A stretch of 64,000 nucleotides of DNA from Sparassis latifolia (GCA_018466975.1 CM031556.1:2046001-2110000); one strand, 5' to 3'; shown: positions 20,833-32,560, counted from the stretch's first letter. The notes: generated by a model not told the origin, from the letters alone. Translations and numbers: made by a program.

Positions 20833-22722
20833 CTATGATCGAGTCGCGGATGCTGGAGTGGGAGGTCCTGGTGCCAATGGCCGCTGCAGGTTTTGAGTGT
20901 CGCTAGAATCGTCCTGCTCCAGGATCTCAGGACCGGCAGGTGTGTGTGGTGTCAAGGCAGCACTGGGCATAGCCGGTGTATGTGGTGTTAAAGCAGCACT
21001 AGGTAATTCAGGCGGTGGTGGCGGATATGTAGTCGTGCTGGAAGGTCCCGAGAAGGACGGCGGCGGTCTGAGGTCGCTGTATTGCGGTGGCAACTCGATG
21101 ACTTCCTCGGCATCGGTGTGCAGGATGAACCGGGCAGGCGCCGCATAGCCCGACACGCCTGCAATTGCGGCTTTACTTCGTGTTCCCAAGCTGCTGCCGC
21201 TGCCCTGGCCATGGGAGAATATAGCGCCGGTTGGCTCGCCGCGCAGGCCTTCTGTTATGACAGACTCGGCGTCCATCTGTGAGTCCCGTTGTAAGACCGA
21301 CGCGGTACTGAACGGATTTTGCATTGGGAAGACATCGGAGTCGTATTGCGTACTTGGACGCAGGAGATTGGAGTGGGATGTCGTGGAAGAAGGGCGTATC
21401 GCTGCGTCAGACGCGGCGTAGAATGGATACGGCTGCACAACAGGCTCAGGCGAGTTGTCGGCACTGTCATGCGCCAGATCGACAGGCTGGTCCGCACGCT
21501 TCGGACGGAAGGCGTAGAAGTTTTCGTCAGGATATTCACCAGTACGTGCGCGGCGTCTGCGTCTGAGGAGGAAGAATATGACGAGAACAATGACCACAAG
21601 TGCCAGTAGGCTGCCGATGGCAGCAGCTGCGATCGTGCCGCCAGACACGGACGAATGATTTGATGTAGCTGAGTCCGCCGTGTTTGTGCTGGAAGCGGAG
21701 CTTGAGCTACTACTGCTCGCCGAAGCGGTGGCAGAGGGGGTATTCGCGACTGAGGATGGGTAGCTCCCCGTCAGACAAGAAGCATTGTCAGATAGACCAA
21801 CGACGTCCACTTGCGTGCTCCCGCCCTGCCGTCCTTTGGAGTCCGCCATGAAGAAGACGATTGAGGTACCTGAAGCAACATTTGTTGTCCAGTCGAAGGA
21901 TGTCGCCCCTGCGGGAGCATTCAAAATGAAGGAAACGCCCCCAGGGATAACACCCTACAGAACATCAACGGAAATCAGATAGACAATGCTAACAGCGGAC
22001 TTACCGTGACGGTGACTGGCAGCACCGCTCCGACGTAATTATTGAACGTGTACGTCCTAATCCATACCGCGACATAGAATGATTTAGTCGAAAAGTTGTC
22101 ACAATTAAACTATATGGATATCACCTGCACTGCACAAGAGCGGAATTCGTGTCGTAGAAAAAGTCAACCGCTGACAATACACTGGCCGTCAGAAAATCTG
22201 AAAGTACCACGAGAATGTGTAGAACGTTCACCTGGAGCTGTTGTATTGCACTGAGCGCCATTTGGGGGTGGGCCTACAGTAAGAATATCCGAGGTACCGC
22301 CCGAGGCGAAACCATTCGCGTCCGACATGGTGGCGAGGAATTGCTGGTTCTCGGCGAGCGGTAGCTGCGCCTGGTATGAGCCCCTTCCATTGCTGAAGCT
22401 TGACGATGGTATCTGGATAACCTGGGGCCTTCCAAAAACCTGGGCACGACAACGCTCAGTCCCCGCACTTGGAGCACACGCCCTTCTAAGTACGCACGGG
22501 TATCAGAGTGAGTTCAAAGGGTGCCGTGCCGCCTGAAGTTGCGCTATACAATCAGAACCAAGACAGCATCGCGGCAGCAGAGAGGGCCTGACCTGTCCAG
22601 GAGAAGGGGAAGTTACCACACTGCGTCGGGGTTCCGTACGAAAAGGTGAAATTGGCGGCTACGACTGGCGAAGAAATGGACAACAAAATGAGAGTCGGCA
22701 AGAGGACGAAGTGTCTCGACAT
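20833..22722 (-). CDS. Secreted-domain, Ser-rich single-pass membrane protein (basidiomycete family)
   Basis: The ATG at 22722 begins a signal peptide (MSRHFVLLPTLILLSISSPVVA). The ectodomain starts ANFTFSYGTPTQCGNFPFSWTGG and contains further short exons (SSSFSNGRGSYQAQLPLAENQ; SDANGFASGGTSDILTVGPP). Then comes a Ser/Thr-rich stalk, a membrane helix (IAAAAIGSLLALVVIVLVIF) and a poly-Arg stop-transfer (LLRRRRRAR). The cytoplasmic tail of about 230 residues is Pro/Ser-rich with PPPPP and a duplicated LTPHTPA unit. This architecture recurs as a large uncharacterised family in mushroom-forming fungi; it resembles a wall or surface sensor, but no function is established. Exon borders upstream of 21924 are approximate. 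Confidence 0.75.
20936..21007 (-). repeat. Two 36-nt tandem units in the cytoplasmic tail
   Basis: Two adjacent copies with a 36-nt period encode PSAALTPHTPA twice. They differ at a few mostly synonymous positions. Confidence 0.8.
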
Positions 22723-24212
22723 GGCCGGAGAAAGGAAGGGAAAATCAGAGAGAGGGAAGGACGGTTGGAGGCGCCACAGTAGATGGGCGAGTGGGGAATC
22801 TGAAGGGGGCGAGCGCTACATTCCCGACGGACGAGCGCCAGGACGTCGCGCCCTAGGGCATTCGGCCCCTCGCGATCGCCGCCATCTCTGTTGAGCTCTT
22901 TCGTGACGTCTCATCAATCACTAGGCAGAGCATTACCATTGATCTACATGCTCGTCTCACTTTGCGGGAACTCAAAACCCCCTACCTGCTGATAGTACTG
23001 TAATCCATACCGTAGACATATTTCGGGCAAGCCGATGCAGGTTTCGCAAGTAGGATTCGTCGGAGACGATGCGTAATAAGTACTGGACCGCACCTCAGGG
23101 CATGATTACGTCAGGCACACGAGGTCTACGTCAAGCGTGTGAAGACATCCACTCGCGTTGCTTCCAGCGGAGACCGCCAGTACTGTACTTATCCCGGAAC
23201 TTCATTGCACATGCTACTGCAGCGAATGGCAGTCGGCGGCGTACCACGGAGAGACAGGAAGATAATAAGTGTATCGTCAATGTCTCCAAGCGACCTCCAT
23301 ACCATCGCTGGAGGTACTGCCAATACAGCGTAGAATTTTGGAAGCGTTGGAAAATGCAACTCGGACTTTAACTTGGAGCATACTGTTTCCAGCATAAATA
23401 AATTTGGACACCGCCTTGTGTCGATCCGTGAGAGAATGAGGTAGACTTGGCCGAAGAAATAGCGAAATTCAGACACAGTCTCGGGAGGAAAAGGATATGG
23501 ATATAATCGAGAAGAAGAGGCAGACAACAAAGCATGCAGAAATTACTCTTACGAGAGGGCCGTCATCGCGATCGACGTCGGGAGTCATCGATCATCCCGG
23601 AAGAGTGACCCGCAGGCGTGAGGCGACGTAGAGAGAATCTCAGACTAGTACTATAAGCAAGACCACCAATGGTCTTGCTGACGGTGAGATGCAGAAGATG
23701 GTACCGTCTCCTGCATCTGAGAACCGACGGGCATGATCTTAATTCGTCGTGTGTCGAAAACACACAATGAGTAAGTTACGGCAGACATCTTGGCTCACCT
23801 AGCTAGATTAACACCTCACATGGCCATTGGATGCTTGGGGTAGTCTCTCCAGAGTATGAACGATACTGAACCGCAATGACATCTGCGTCTTGTGACTTGT
23901 CCGCGTCTCGAGAACGCGACGCCGCGATTCGTGCGCAATATCAACTCTGCTGTGTCAAAAATTGCCTCAGTCGTGTCACCAAATCGTATGATACGGTCGT
24001 CCGCAGCCACACATATTTGTGGGAGAAACCACAGGATGAGTGCTGATGAGTGATGTCTGCGCTTCCTCGGAGCAGTTTGTGGGTATTTCAAATATGCGTT
24101 GGGCGGCTGTCAGCAATGGTCACGGTGTTTGAGTAATTCGTGGTACTTTATTGATGGGTCGTCTCATGGTTCGGTGAATATTCCTCCCTCGAACCACCAC
24201 CTCCTGCGACAG
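22723..24212. other. 1.5-kb intergenic region with no supported gene
   Basis: The longest gap in the window, between divergent genes. Frames of 60-110 codons occur but show no domain, no splice partners and no compositional bias. A perfect 10-bp stem with a 4-nt loop is at 23656-23679. A non-coding RNA or regulatory region is possible but I cannot identify one. Confidence 0.5.
23656..23679. repeat. Perfect hairpin, 10-bp stem and 4-nt loop
   Basis: AGCAAGACCA and its exact reverse complement TGGTCTTGCT are separated by CCAA. It lies in intergenic DNA about 930 bp from the upstream gene and 535 bp before the desaturase ATG. Confidence 0.8.
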
Positions 24213-26010
24213 ATGGGAGTTCCAACCACAACTTGGACTCGCGACCAGATTGCCGCGCGTATCCTCGCCGGTGAAGCCATTTTTATTCTCCACGGTAAGG
24301 TCATCCGCGTCCCGTCCTCATGGCTTACCGCGCACCCCGGTGGTACGCTCGCAATTCTTCATTTTATCGGGCGGGATGCTACAGACGAAGTTGAGGCGTT
24401 CCATTCCGACGAAACTCTCGGGAAGATGCAAGGCTACGCGATTGGCACGGTCGATCTCGGACCAGAGGGCTGGTTTCCTCTGGTTCCACCCATCATGAAC
24501 GGCTGGGTGAGGAAGCTGGGCAAGGATGGTGCGGAGTGGTATAATGAAGCAAGGGCAATTAAATCGTTGGAAGATACGGAATTATCACCCGCGTCGCAAA
24601 TCTTGCTCGTCGAAAAGGACAGCATATCGCCTTGCAGTCCTACACTGTCTACTCTCCAACCTCCGCCTACGCCGCTATCCACTAAACTTCAGGTCCAGCA
24701 TTCCAAAGCTTACAGGGCCCTCCATAAGCGCGTCGTAGATGCTGGTCTGTACAAGACGCCGTGGTTGACGGGATACGGTCCTGAATTCGTCCGTTACACC
24801 CTCCTCGGTGTACTCTCGGCCTACACGTATTCCAAAGGGTGGATTGTTCCCAGTGCGATATGCCTTGGTCTTCTCTGGCATCAACTCACCTTCTTCGCTC
24901 ACGATCTGGGACACCTTGGTGTCACGCAGAACTGGGCGTTGGACCGCATCATTGGCATATTTGTCGCTGATCTCGTCGGTGGGCTGAGTATCGGTTGGTG
25001 GGTTGATGTCAGTCTTCAGCGGGCGTCCCATGTATCCCCTCTCTGATATTTTGCCTTGCAGAACCACAACATACATCATCGTAAGTGTCCCATCTCGGTT
25101 TCGCGTAATAGTGTTGTCATAAAGTGACCATTCTACAGTGATGACGAACCATCCATCTCAGTGTGTTGCTGTCTGCACTTCGCGTTTAAACAGTTCTGAG
25201 TTATGCCTTCCTCAGTGATCCCGACATCCAGCACCTACCCTTCTTTGCCATCTCACCAGTATTCCTGAACTCGTTGTATTCCACATATTACAAGCGCGTC
25301 ATGTACTTCGACTCCTTCAGCAAGGTGTTGATATCCATCCAACACAAGCTGTTCCATATAGTCCTGAGTCTCGCTCGCTTCAATCTGTATGTCAACTCCT
25401 ACAGTTTCCTTGCCAAGACTGCCTTCCAGCCCAAGCGCTTCAGAGGAGGCCGGTGGTGGTGGTGGCTCGAGATCATCTCCCTCGGAGTATACGCGTCGTG
25501 GTACTCCGCGGTTGTCAAGGGATGCGGGACCGTCGGCAGGGCGTTGTTATTCGTTCTTATCAGCCATGTGGTGGCGAGCCCCGTCCATGTCCAGGTTAGT
25601 GTTCCACGAATTGCTAGTTCGCATCCGCTAATTCGTTAAACGGCGTCCAGATTGTACTCTCCCATTTTTCGCGCTCGACCGCAGATTTGGGTGTCACCGA
25701 GTCTTTCGCCGCGCGGCAGCTCCGGACTACGGTTGACGTGATTTGTCCTCCGTCTCTCGCTTTCATCCACGGCGGTCTCCATCTGCAGGTGACCCATCAC
25801 ATGTTCCCGCGCCTGCCCCGTCACAACTTGTTGCAGGCGAGCATGCTTGTGAAGGAGTTCGCGAAAGAGCAGGGTATGGAATTTGCCGAATTCGGTTTCG
25901 TCGAGGGGAACGGAGACGTGCGAGGAGTCCTGAAGCAGGTGGCAGACCAGGTGAAGATTGTGGGTATGGTAGCGGACGCGGAAATCAAGGAGGCTATGAT
26001 CTGCCCGTAA
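24213..26010 (+). CDS. Cytochrome b5-fused front-end desaturase (delta-8 sphingolipid desaturase type)
   Basis: The N-terminus (residues about 5-75) is a cytochrome b5 domain with the haem motif HPGG. Membrane helices follow with three histidine boxes: HDLGH, then HNIHH, then the front-end variant QVTHH (Gln replacing the first His). The TNHPSHDPDIQHLPFFAIS stretch is typical of fungal sphingolipid delta-8 desaturases. It should act in the ER, using the fused b5 as electron donor, to desaturate the long-chain base of glucosylceramide; fatty acid substrates cannot be excluded. Start 24213 is chosen because the family begins just before TWTRDQIAARI; an in-frame ATG at 24099 adds an unlike extension. 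Introns fall around WWVD|NHNIHH, HHL and PSH, with a further one near 25595-25650. Confidence 0.88.
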
Positions 26011-26308
26011 TTCAATCACGAAGTTGTTCACGCTGATTATACCATCGCCATGCTTGTCGTACACATCGATAAAAAATACTTGTTGGGCAATATTCATCAC
26101 GCAAGGTAAACAGACAGAGATCCTCACAAGCGTAGCGCAAAGTGGTAACCAAAGAACAATTGCAAGAACAACCGGCCGGGCATCGAAAGGCGTTCTCATC
26201 ATAATTGCATAAGGCATGGGACGACGCAACAATGACCAGATTTTGAATACATGGAAGGTGCGATAGGTATGAATGCAGGACAAGAGGCGACGGAAAGTAG
26301 TGAGAGGT

Positions 26309-27096
26309 TTACTTCTTCTTGTTCGCCTCCTCCTCAGCCTTCTGCAATGGAGGGCAATCAGAGGATGCGCGTCAAGGACGACAAAAATACAAACCTTGGC
26401 TTCCCGAACCTTGCGCTGGCCCTCATGCCGAGCGAACGCGCGCTCAGTGCGGAGGGTGCGGTAGGCCTTGAACTCACGCTCCTCCTCGGTGATCTGCCGG
26501 GGTGCCTCGTGCACAAAGGAATCAGGGAGGGCGAGGTTAACCCGTGTTGTCTCGGCAGTGAGGGCCTCACCCTGGTCGCAATTCAGCTTCGTTCGTCAGA
26601 GCACTAGACATGAGACGCACCGTGGAGTCACCCTTCTTTGGCTTTTTCGCATTGCGCGGGAACACGATCAACCGTTCCTTGTAGACCTTCAGGCGCTCAA
26701 CGTTAACAGCCTTGCCCTCCTCGCTCAAATTCCTCCTCCGGTGGTCAACAACAATGCCGACACCACGCGCCTCCTTCTTACCAATCCCAGCCTCCTTGAG
26801 CTCAGCCAGCGTGAATCCTCGTCCCTCGCGGACTTTGCGGTTGTAACGAACAGTTTGGGCACGGACGGCGGGGCGGAGGAGGGTGAGTGGGCGGACACCG
26901 AGCGAGGCAGCCTTAGCCTTGCGCGCCTGGCGACGGCGGAGCTTGCGTCCGGGCTGGTCGAACCAGGTGCGGACACGGGTCTGCCAGTCCTTGCGGAAGT
27001 GGTTCTGATGAAGGACTGCACAAATTCAATCGAATCAGTGTGATTCAATATGGCCTTCCCGCGATTGAACACACCGTTGTTGTGTGCAAAACCCAT
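26309..27096 (-). CDS. RPL13: 60S ribosomal protein eL13
   Basis: Spliced product is about 208 aa, the normal length. It begins MGFAHNN and continues HFRKDWQTRVRTWFDQPG, RRRQARKAKAA, RPAVRAQTVRYN and GRGFTLAELKEAGI, all hallmarks of eL13, and ends KKAEEEANKKK. The protein belongs to the large ribosomal subunit. Three coding introns are seen: after codon 8 (27016-27074), after GDST near 26555-26605, and before the last exon. A longer intron probably splits the 5' leader. It converges with the desaturase, 298 bp stop to stop. Confidence 0.93.
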
Positions 27097-27104
27097 GTCT
27101 TAGT

Positions 27105-27299
27105 CTGAAAATGCAGCAGGTTGTTAGCATAAATCGTGTGCGAAATTCGTGACAGGCAGTATGCCACTACATCCTGGGTTTTCACCGCCGATCCAGCACT
27201 TTCCCGACTCCTTCGGCTCAAAATAACAGGATCGACAGTATAAACGTAGGATGCGGAACCATCTGCAATGGCATTCAGCAATATTATGAGCATACTCAC
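27105..27299 (-). other. Probable 195-nt intron in the eL13 5' leader
   Basis: On the minus strand GTGAGT at 27299 and TTTTCAG ending at 27105, with a perfect TGCTAAC branch site shortly before the acceptor, outline an intron just upstream of the eL13 ATG. It is over three times longer than neighbouring introns, so it could host a small nucleolar RNA, but no clear C/D or H/ACA boxes were found. Confidence 0.5.
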
Positions 27300-27695
27300 C
27301 TTGAGGGGGGTTGTCTTGACGGAGTGCTGGCGACACACCGAAATTCAGTTTGCTGTGTCGGCAATTCGCGGGCCCTTGAATCGGCGCATGGATTCTCTGG
27401 CCTGGAGAACCTTCTGAGATGGAAATACACCAGCTCCGCTTCCATCTCGTCCACGCATTCGTTTGAAACAAGACTTTCATAGAATTCATCTGAGCCTCGC
27501 GCGCACGCTCCATGGTGGTGTTCTAGCGTAACCGAGTGTTATGTGTATAAATCTGTTCCACTCAATTTAGTGCCTTCGCGTGATATGAGAATGTCATGAA
27601 CACGCTTGTCGTTCTGCTGGGATCGTGAATCCGCGTTATATCCTGGGTTTAGCTACTTAGGCATGTATCTATCCTTCAGCATCAGGTCAGCGCTC

Positions 27696-27776
27696 GTTGA
27701 CGAGCTCCGAGTGCAATTCTGCGCGACTAAACGAGGAAGCACAATTCGAGTAAGCATACTGTTCGAGCTCGTCAAC
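27696..27776. repeat. 12-bp perfect inverted repeat with 57-nt spacer
   Basis: GTTGACGAGCTC at 27696-27707 is the exact reverse complement of GAGCTCGTCAAC at 27765-27776. It could fold into a hairpin or mark a small element; no transposase or target duplication is visible. Confidence 0.7.
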
Positions 27777-28457
27777 TGCCACTTTCCTGTATCTAACTTG
27801 CGGCGCTACATAGGGTCGTAACGAGCCTGTTGGCCGATTGCCGTATGTTGTGGCGCACCGTGCTCATCGACGTCCAGATAGTCGGCTAGTCGCCTTCAAC
27901 TTTGGGAGTCGGGAGGACATCGTACTCTCAGCACCTTTTTAACTTTTCGAATTCCCTAGATGAATGACATTAGCGTGGACTTCTAAGAAACTACACTTAG
28001 TGCGTCTACTGGAACGCCCATGTGCCCAGCCAGCTCCGTGACTTCCTGACCGAGACGTGTCTCGTTTGCAGCTTCTGAAGCATCGAACCCCTCGCCTACT
28101 TGGTGGGAAACCGGTACCTTCGCAATCTATGCAGGACCACACTTATCTTTTCTCCATCTGGATAGGGCTTTTTCACGTCTCAAAGCTGTCCATCAGTATG
28201 AATCATGTACGTCAGTGTCTGGCATGGGCAAGCCTCCTGCTTTTGACCACCTTCCCCGGTATGTGCGGCTTTCCATTATGAGCTAGTGGTGCATGCATGG
28301 CGCCCGAGACCCTATCTCTTCTTATTACGTCACAAATCACACACCGCGGGATAACTGACACAATAGAACATGCTCATTCTCATTCTAGGCGTGGCGCAGG
28401 CACCTTACGGTAGGGATACACCATACATCGGTTGAAAAGGGCGCAAGGTCTTATAGC

Positions 28458-28477
28458 TGACCGGTGACCGGTGACCG
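28458..28477 (+). repeat. TGACCGG tandem repeat before MetE-like gene
   Basis: Two full TGACCGG units and a third partial one end 41 bp before the ATG, in the likely 5' leader or core promoter. The overlapping ACCGGT palindromes may bind a factor. Confidence 0.6.
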
Positions 28478-28518
28478 AACAGTGCCCAGGAATCACTCAC
28501 ATCGATCCTGTTTTGACC

Positions 28519-30310
28519 ATGTCTACTCGTCTGAATCCTCCATTCCGCGCTGAGCATATTGGTTCTCTCCTCCGACCGGCTAAACTTGTCGCAAAACGGT
28601 TCGAGTTTGAGACCGGGGCATGTTCTGCAGAAGAGCTCAAGGCTGTCGAAGATGAAAGTATTCCTGCAATCGTGAAGCTGCAACGAGAGGCAGGCATGAA
28701 GACGATCACGGATGGCGAAATGAGGAGGTGAGCGGAGGAGCTAAGATTGTGGCGTGGTATGATGTTCACGCATATTGGTTAGAGCTGCATTCTACCAGGG
28801 CATGTTTGAGAAGCTCGGCGGCATGGAGATTGTTCCCAACTGTGCGTTGAATGCTTGAGGGTGCACGCTGAAGCTACTAACCGTGAACCCACCCACATAT
28901 CCAGGCTCGCTTACCACTTTCAAGGTGACACCTGCATCTCTAGATCCTAATGGCAACGTGAACAACTTCTTTGCAGTCATATATTCCTTACGTGGGCATC
29001 TTTCATGCCATGGGACTGACGGAGTATTCCTCGATATACTGCAATGTAAGTACTTCTAGGTGGTTGGATGTCAATCGACGTAAACCAGCCTTGTGAAGGG
29101 CAAGATCAAGAGGACCGAGGGTGTTCACACTGATGACTTCAAGTACTTGAAAAGTTTGGTCTCTTCGGAGGTAATCCCACCATTGTAACAGCTGACGAAA
29201 GAGATGTTGATTGTTTTCCAGGAGGTCGAACACATCAAAGTGACCATTTGTGGGCCAACCTGGATGCATCTCCGTCACGGATCTGATCACACGTATGACA
29301 AGTCCGTGTATACGAACGATGGTATGATCACTGCTCCCTGCATAGCTTACAGTCCACTTATTTGTACTCCACGATGAAGCGCAGTACTTCGCTGATCTCA
29401 TTCAAGCGTATCGCGAAGAAATTAAAGAACTGTACTCACTCGGTTGTCGCAACGTTCAGTTCGATGATCCAACGTTCTGCTTCTTTTGCTCAGACTCCAT
29501 GATTACCGGCATGGAACAAGCCGGCGTGGATCACGAGGCGTTGCTTCACATGTACATCGATGTTTTCAATGACATCACCAAAAGTCGTCCAGCCGATCTC
29601 ACTATGGGAGTCCACATGTGCAGGGGAAATTTCAAGGTCTGTACATCATATCGTGAACACAGATTTGGTTACTGAACACTTTTCGTGTAGGGAATGCATT
29701 ACACGGCAGGAGGTTATGCACGTATCTCTGAAACGCTCTTCAAAAGGATGGACGTGGACTGTTTCTATGTATGGCATAACTAAGGCCAATTCACATAATC
29801 TACTACTAATGAAGGGCGCAGCTAGAATTTGACGATGATCGCTCTGGTGACCTCATGCCCTTGCGTTACCTTCCGCCAAACAAAACTGCTGTACTGGGGT
29901 TGATCACCACGAAGAGGGGCACTGTAAGCATTCATTTGCTCCATCGTACTAATCAGCTAAGCCCTGAACCCTACACCAATAGCTCGAGAGCATTGCGAAC
30001 TTGAGAGTTCGCGTGGAGGAAGCTGCTGAGATCATATCACAGGGAGATCCTAAGCGTCCGAAGAGCGACGCGATGAACCAGTGAGTTGACATGTCTACCA
30101 CAAAGCACGACCTGATGTCTTGCAGACTGTGCCTCAGTCCGCAATGCGGTTTTGCTTCTGTGTTCGAAGGTAACCCCATCTCCGAAGAGGTTCGTGTTAC
30201 TGGTCACGAGTTATATTACGACAATAATACATACTTTCATACAGGAGGAGCGAAAGAAACTCGAGCTGGTGGTTGAGGCCGCGAAGCAAATTTGGCAGTC
30301 CTTCCCTTAG
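28519..30310 (+). CDS. MetE C-terminal-like methyltransferase (YxjG/YxjH type)
   Basis: About 390 aa over roughly ten exons. It starts with the family signature FRAEHIGSLLRP and continues with ITDGEMRR, VTICGPTWMH, IQFDDP-type NVQFDDPTFCFF, MGVHMCRGN and the C-terminal LCLSPQCGFAS. The His, Cys and Glu/Asp positions expected for the catalytic zinc (HMC, the acidic segment, and the Cys of SPQCGF) are present. The family corresponds to the C-terminal half of cobalamin-independent methionine synthase. Such stand-alone proteins transfer methyl groups to thiols, but substrates in fungi are not established, and methionine synthesis itself normally uses the full-length enzyme. The intron at 28925-28977 starts GTGACA. 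Confidence 0.82.
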
Positions 30311-30911
30311 GAGCACTTCGGATGCGTGCGAGTTCCGAAGTGATCCTGGCATCCCCAACGGATCGAGTAGTGGAGCCTGATGTGTTTGCATCCGTTGTAA
30401 TTTGCTGCGAGGGTCTCTCAGCATGTCATATTGGACACAGCATGAAGAGTGTGCTATATCATGAGCAATCATAAACTTTTCCGAGCGAGCCACAGAGACG
30501 CACAGATAGCGACAAGATAAATGAGATGGAGAACAACAGGAGACAGATGATGATCCTCGGAAGCAGTTTGGGTTCGAGGGGCGGACCGAGGGATTACCGG
30601 ATATGGCAGGCTGACAAAGTGGGAGTGGTTGGATGGAGCTGGCTTGAGCTGGCCCCTGTGGACAGGCAGCGACGGCTATACAGTTCCCGTCCCCTCCTAT
30701 CCGCTCGCCATTCCTTTCTTACTGCCATCCATCACTGCCACTACTGTCTGCATCGTCTACGACCTTCAGACAGCCATTATACCCACCCCCCGAAGTCTTG
30801 CTACAGCCCTAAACCTGCCTAAGGTATTTGCCGATCGTCTTACCTCCTGACCTCTTGTTGATATAACCCAATCATGTTGCTCTAACGATTCCAGGTCCTC
30901 TTGGCACTACC
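30311..30911. other. Intergenic region and Pal1 leader
   Basis: No supported gene. The last 250 bp are very rich in C and T (CCCGTCCCCTCCTATCC), consistent with a fungal promoter and 5' leader. Confidence 0.5.
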
Positions 30912-32560
30912 ATGCAGGTCTCAAAGCCTCGTCGGCATAGAACAGCATCTGATCCATTTTCCGATCCCACCTCTCACTCCTATTCCGCATACGGTATCCC
31001 AACTCTCTCTAGAAACGCCCCTGCTCAACAGGTCACCAACCGTCCACCACCTGTTCCTTCAAAGGTCACCACCAGACCCGCCCCCACCAAGCGATCATAC
31101 CCATCCCCCGCAATGAATCGCGAGAACGTAGCTGAAGCAGTCCGAGATACCGTTCAGTTACGCTCGAATGACCAGAACCCTCGGACCAAGATAGGGAGAA
31201 GCCAGACTGAAATTCCCCCGTAAGTCCTCCTGTCGCTTCTTAAACGTCGGCACTGACCATTCGCATTGCCTTATGCCTTCTGTCGTTCCCTCGTAAACAG
31301 TCCTTCTGGTTCACGACCTCCCACCGCACCCGTTTCGCGGCGCTCGTTGTCTCAAGACTCTGTGCTCCGTGCAGCCAACACAGTGGAGAAATCAAAGACT
31401 AATACTCGTGCTCGTGCAGGCAAGAAAGGTTCCTCGCATGCCGATGTTATCGATAGACTAGATTTTTCCGGCGTCGGCCCCAGTACGTCCTCTTATTCCG
31501 TGCCATCCTTTGGCAATCGGTTGATCATGGCTCGATTGCAGTGTTCCACCATGACGGGCCATTTGATGCATGTGCACCCTCGCGCAATCGTCACCGTACT
31601 AGAGCACCCATGCTGGCATGGAGTGGTGTACACGACGCCGATAAGGAGGCGCTTGCCAACGCCCACGATGTTGCTCCAGGCTTGGGCCATGATTCGCCGT
31701 ACCCGTCAGCTGCGGTGTACGTCCCCTATCAAGCACCAAAGAAGAAGCACGACGCTATCGCCGAGGCATGGGGTACGCATGAGCCGGAGCCTTTTGAGGA
31801 CTTCTCTGCCGGGGGCGGAGCCACCACTCGCGGGATCAGCGAACTCCGAGGCGCCTCTTCTCCTCGCGGCGTTGCGACTGCTAATAGCAACTTGCGACGG
31901 ACGAAGGACGGGCGTGCTGCCCGCGATGTTTATCGCGAATATTTGGACGATGGTCAGGTACCGTCCAACCGTCGCCAGCAGACCAAGCGTTCGATCCCTC
32001 CTCCCCAACCCATTTTCGTGGCTGACAATGAAAGCGGCGATAGCGGTTCTCCCCCTTCTCCCTCAGCTGGTCCTCCTTCGCCTGGGACCCCCAAGCGCAC
32101 GAGGTCTATCATGCGCCGCATTCGCAAAATGCGCGACAGTCCCAATGTTCCTGTTGGCCCTGACGATGTCCCACCGAATGAGCATGAGATTTCCCCGACT
32201 TCGTCCATGGAAGATTCTGCTGTCACTCATCCGGCGTACAATGCGCGTCCGACTCATCGCTCTCAGAACTCGTTCCTAGGGCGATTTGGCCGTGGTACAA
32301 ATGCTAGGAGGGAAGAAGCCGTTGGGTCGGAAGACGTTGGCTCATACGTCTACGTGGATCCTGTGCCTCTTAACAAGGAGAAATCCCTCCCTGCACCCCC
32401 TGGCATGAAGGACAACGATCTTTCACCGGGGGATAATGTAGCTGGGTATTTCGACAACTCCGTCGGCGGTGCTGCAGGATCTCCTGGCGGTGCTGGGCTC
32501 GGCAGGAAGACGAGCCTGTTGAAGAAGGTGAAGGGAGTAGTGAGAGGTAACGCAAAGTGA
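30912..32560 (+). CDS. PAL1: Pal1-family cell morphology protein
   Basis: Three exons encode about 510 aa. The conserved Pal1 core straddles the second intron: DVIDRLDFSGVGP joins MFHHDGPFDACAPSRNR, followed by APMLAW. Flanking regions are disordered and rich in Ser, Pro and Arg (RPPPVPSK, PPSPSAGPPSPGTPKR). Pal1 in fission yeast localises to growing tips and septum and links Sla2/End4 endocytosis to cell shape. The C-terminus is Gly-rich then basic (TSLLKKVKGVVRG). Start 30912 gives the fullest frame; an earlier ATG is in another frame. It converges with HIS7. Confidence 0.88.

Larger units (their letters stand above)
27300..28518. other. Intergenic region, eL13 promoter to MetE-like promoter
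   Basis: The first part is eL13 leader and promoter. The remainder shows no supported gene but holds a 12-bp inverted repeat (27696-27707 and 27765-27776) and a TGACCGG tandem repeat close to the downstream gene. Confidence 0.5.

Noticed and set aside
24099..24212. Earlier ATG for the desaturase
   Set aside because: Adds 38 residues unlike the family; the cytochrome b5 domain fits the start at 24213.
25636..26514. Minus-strand frame with an EF-hand-like stretch (YDKHGDGIISVNNF)
   Set aside because: The Ca2+ loop lacks the normal position 3 and 12 residues, and the frame is mostly antisense of the desaturase and the eL13 last exons and intron.
27124..27513. 129-codon minus-strand frame upstream of eL13
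   Set aside because: Reads through a likely leader exon and intron of eL13; no similarity recognised.
30560..30590. GGTTCGAGG sequence resembling a tRNA T-loop
   Set aside because: Does not match the B-box end and has no A-box or acceptor pairing.
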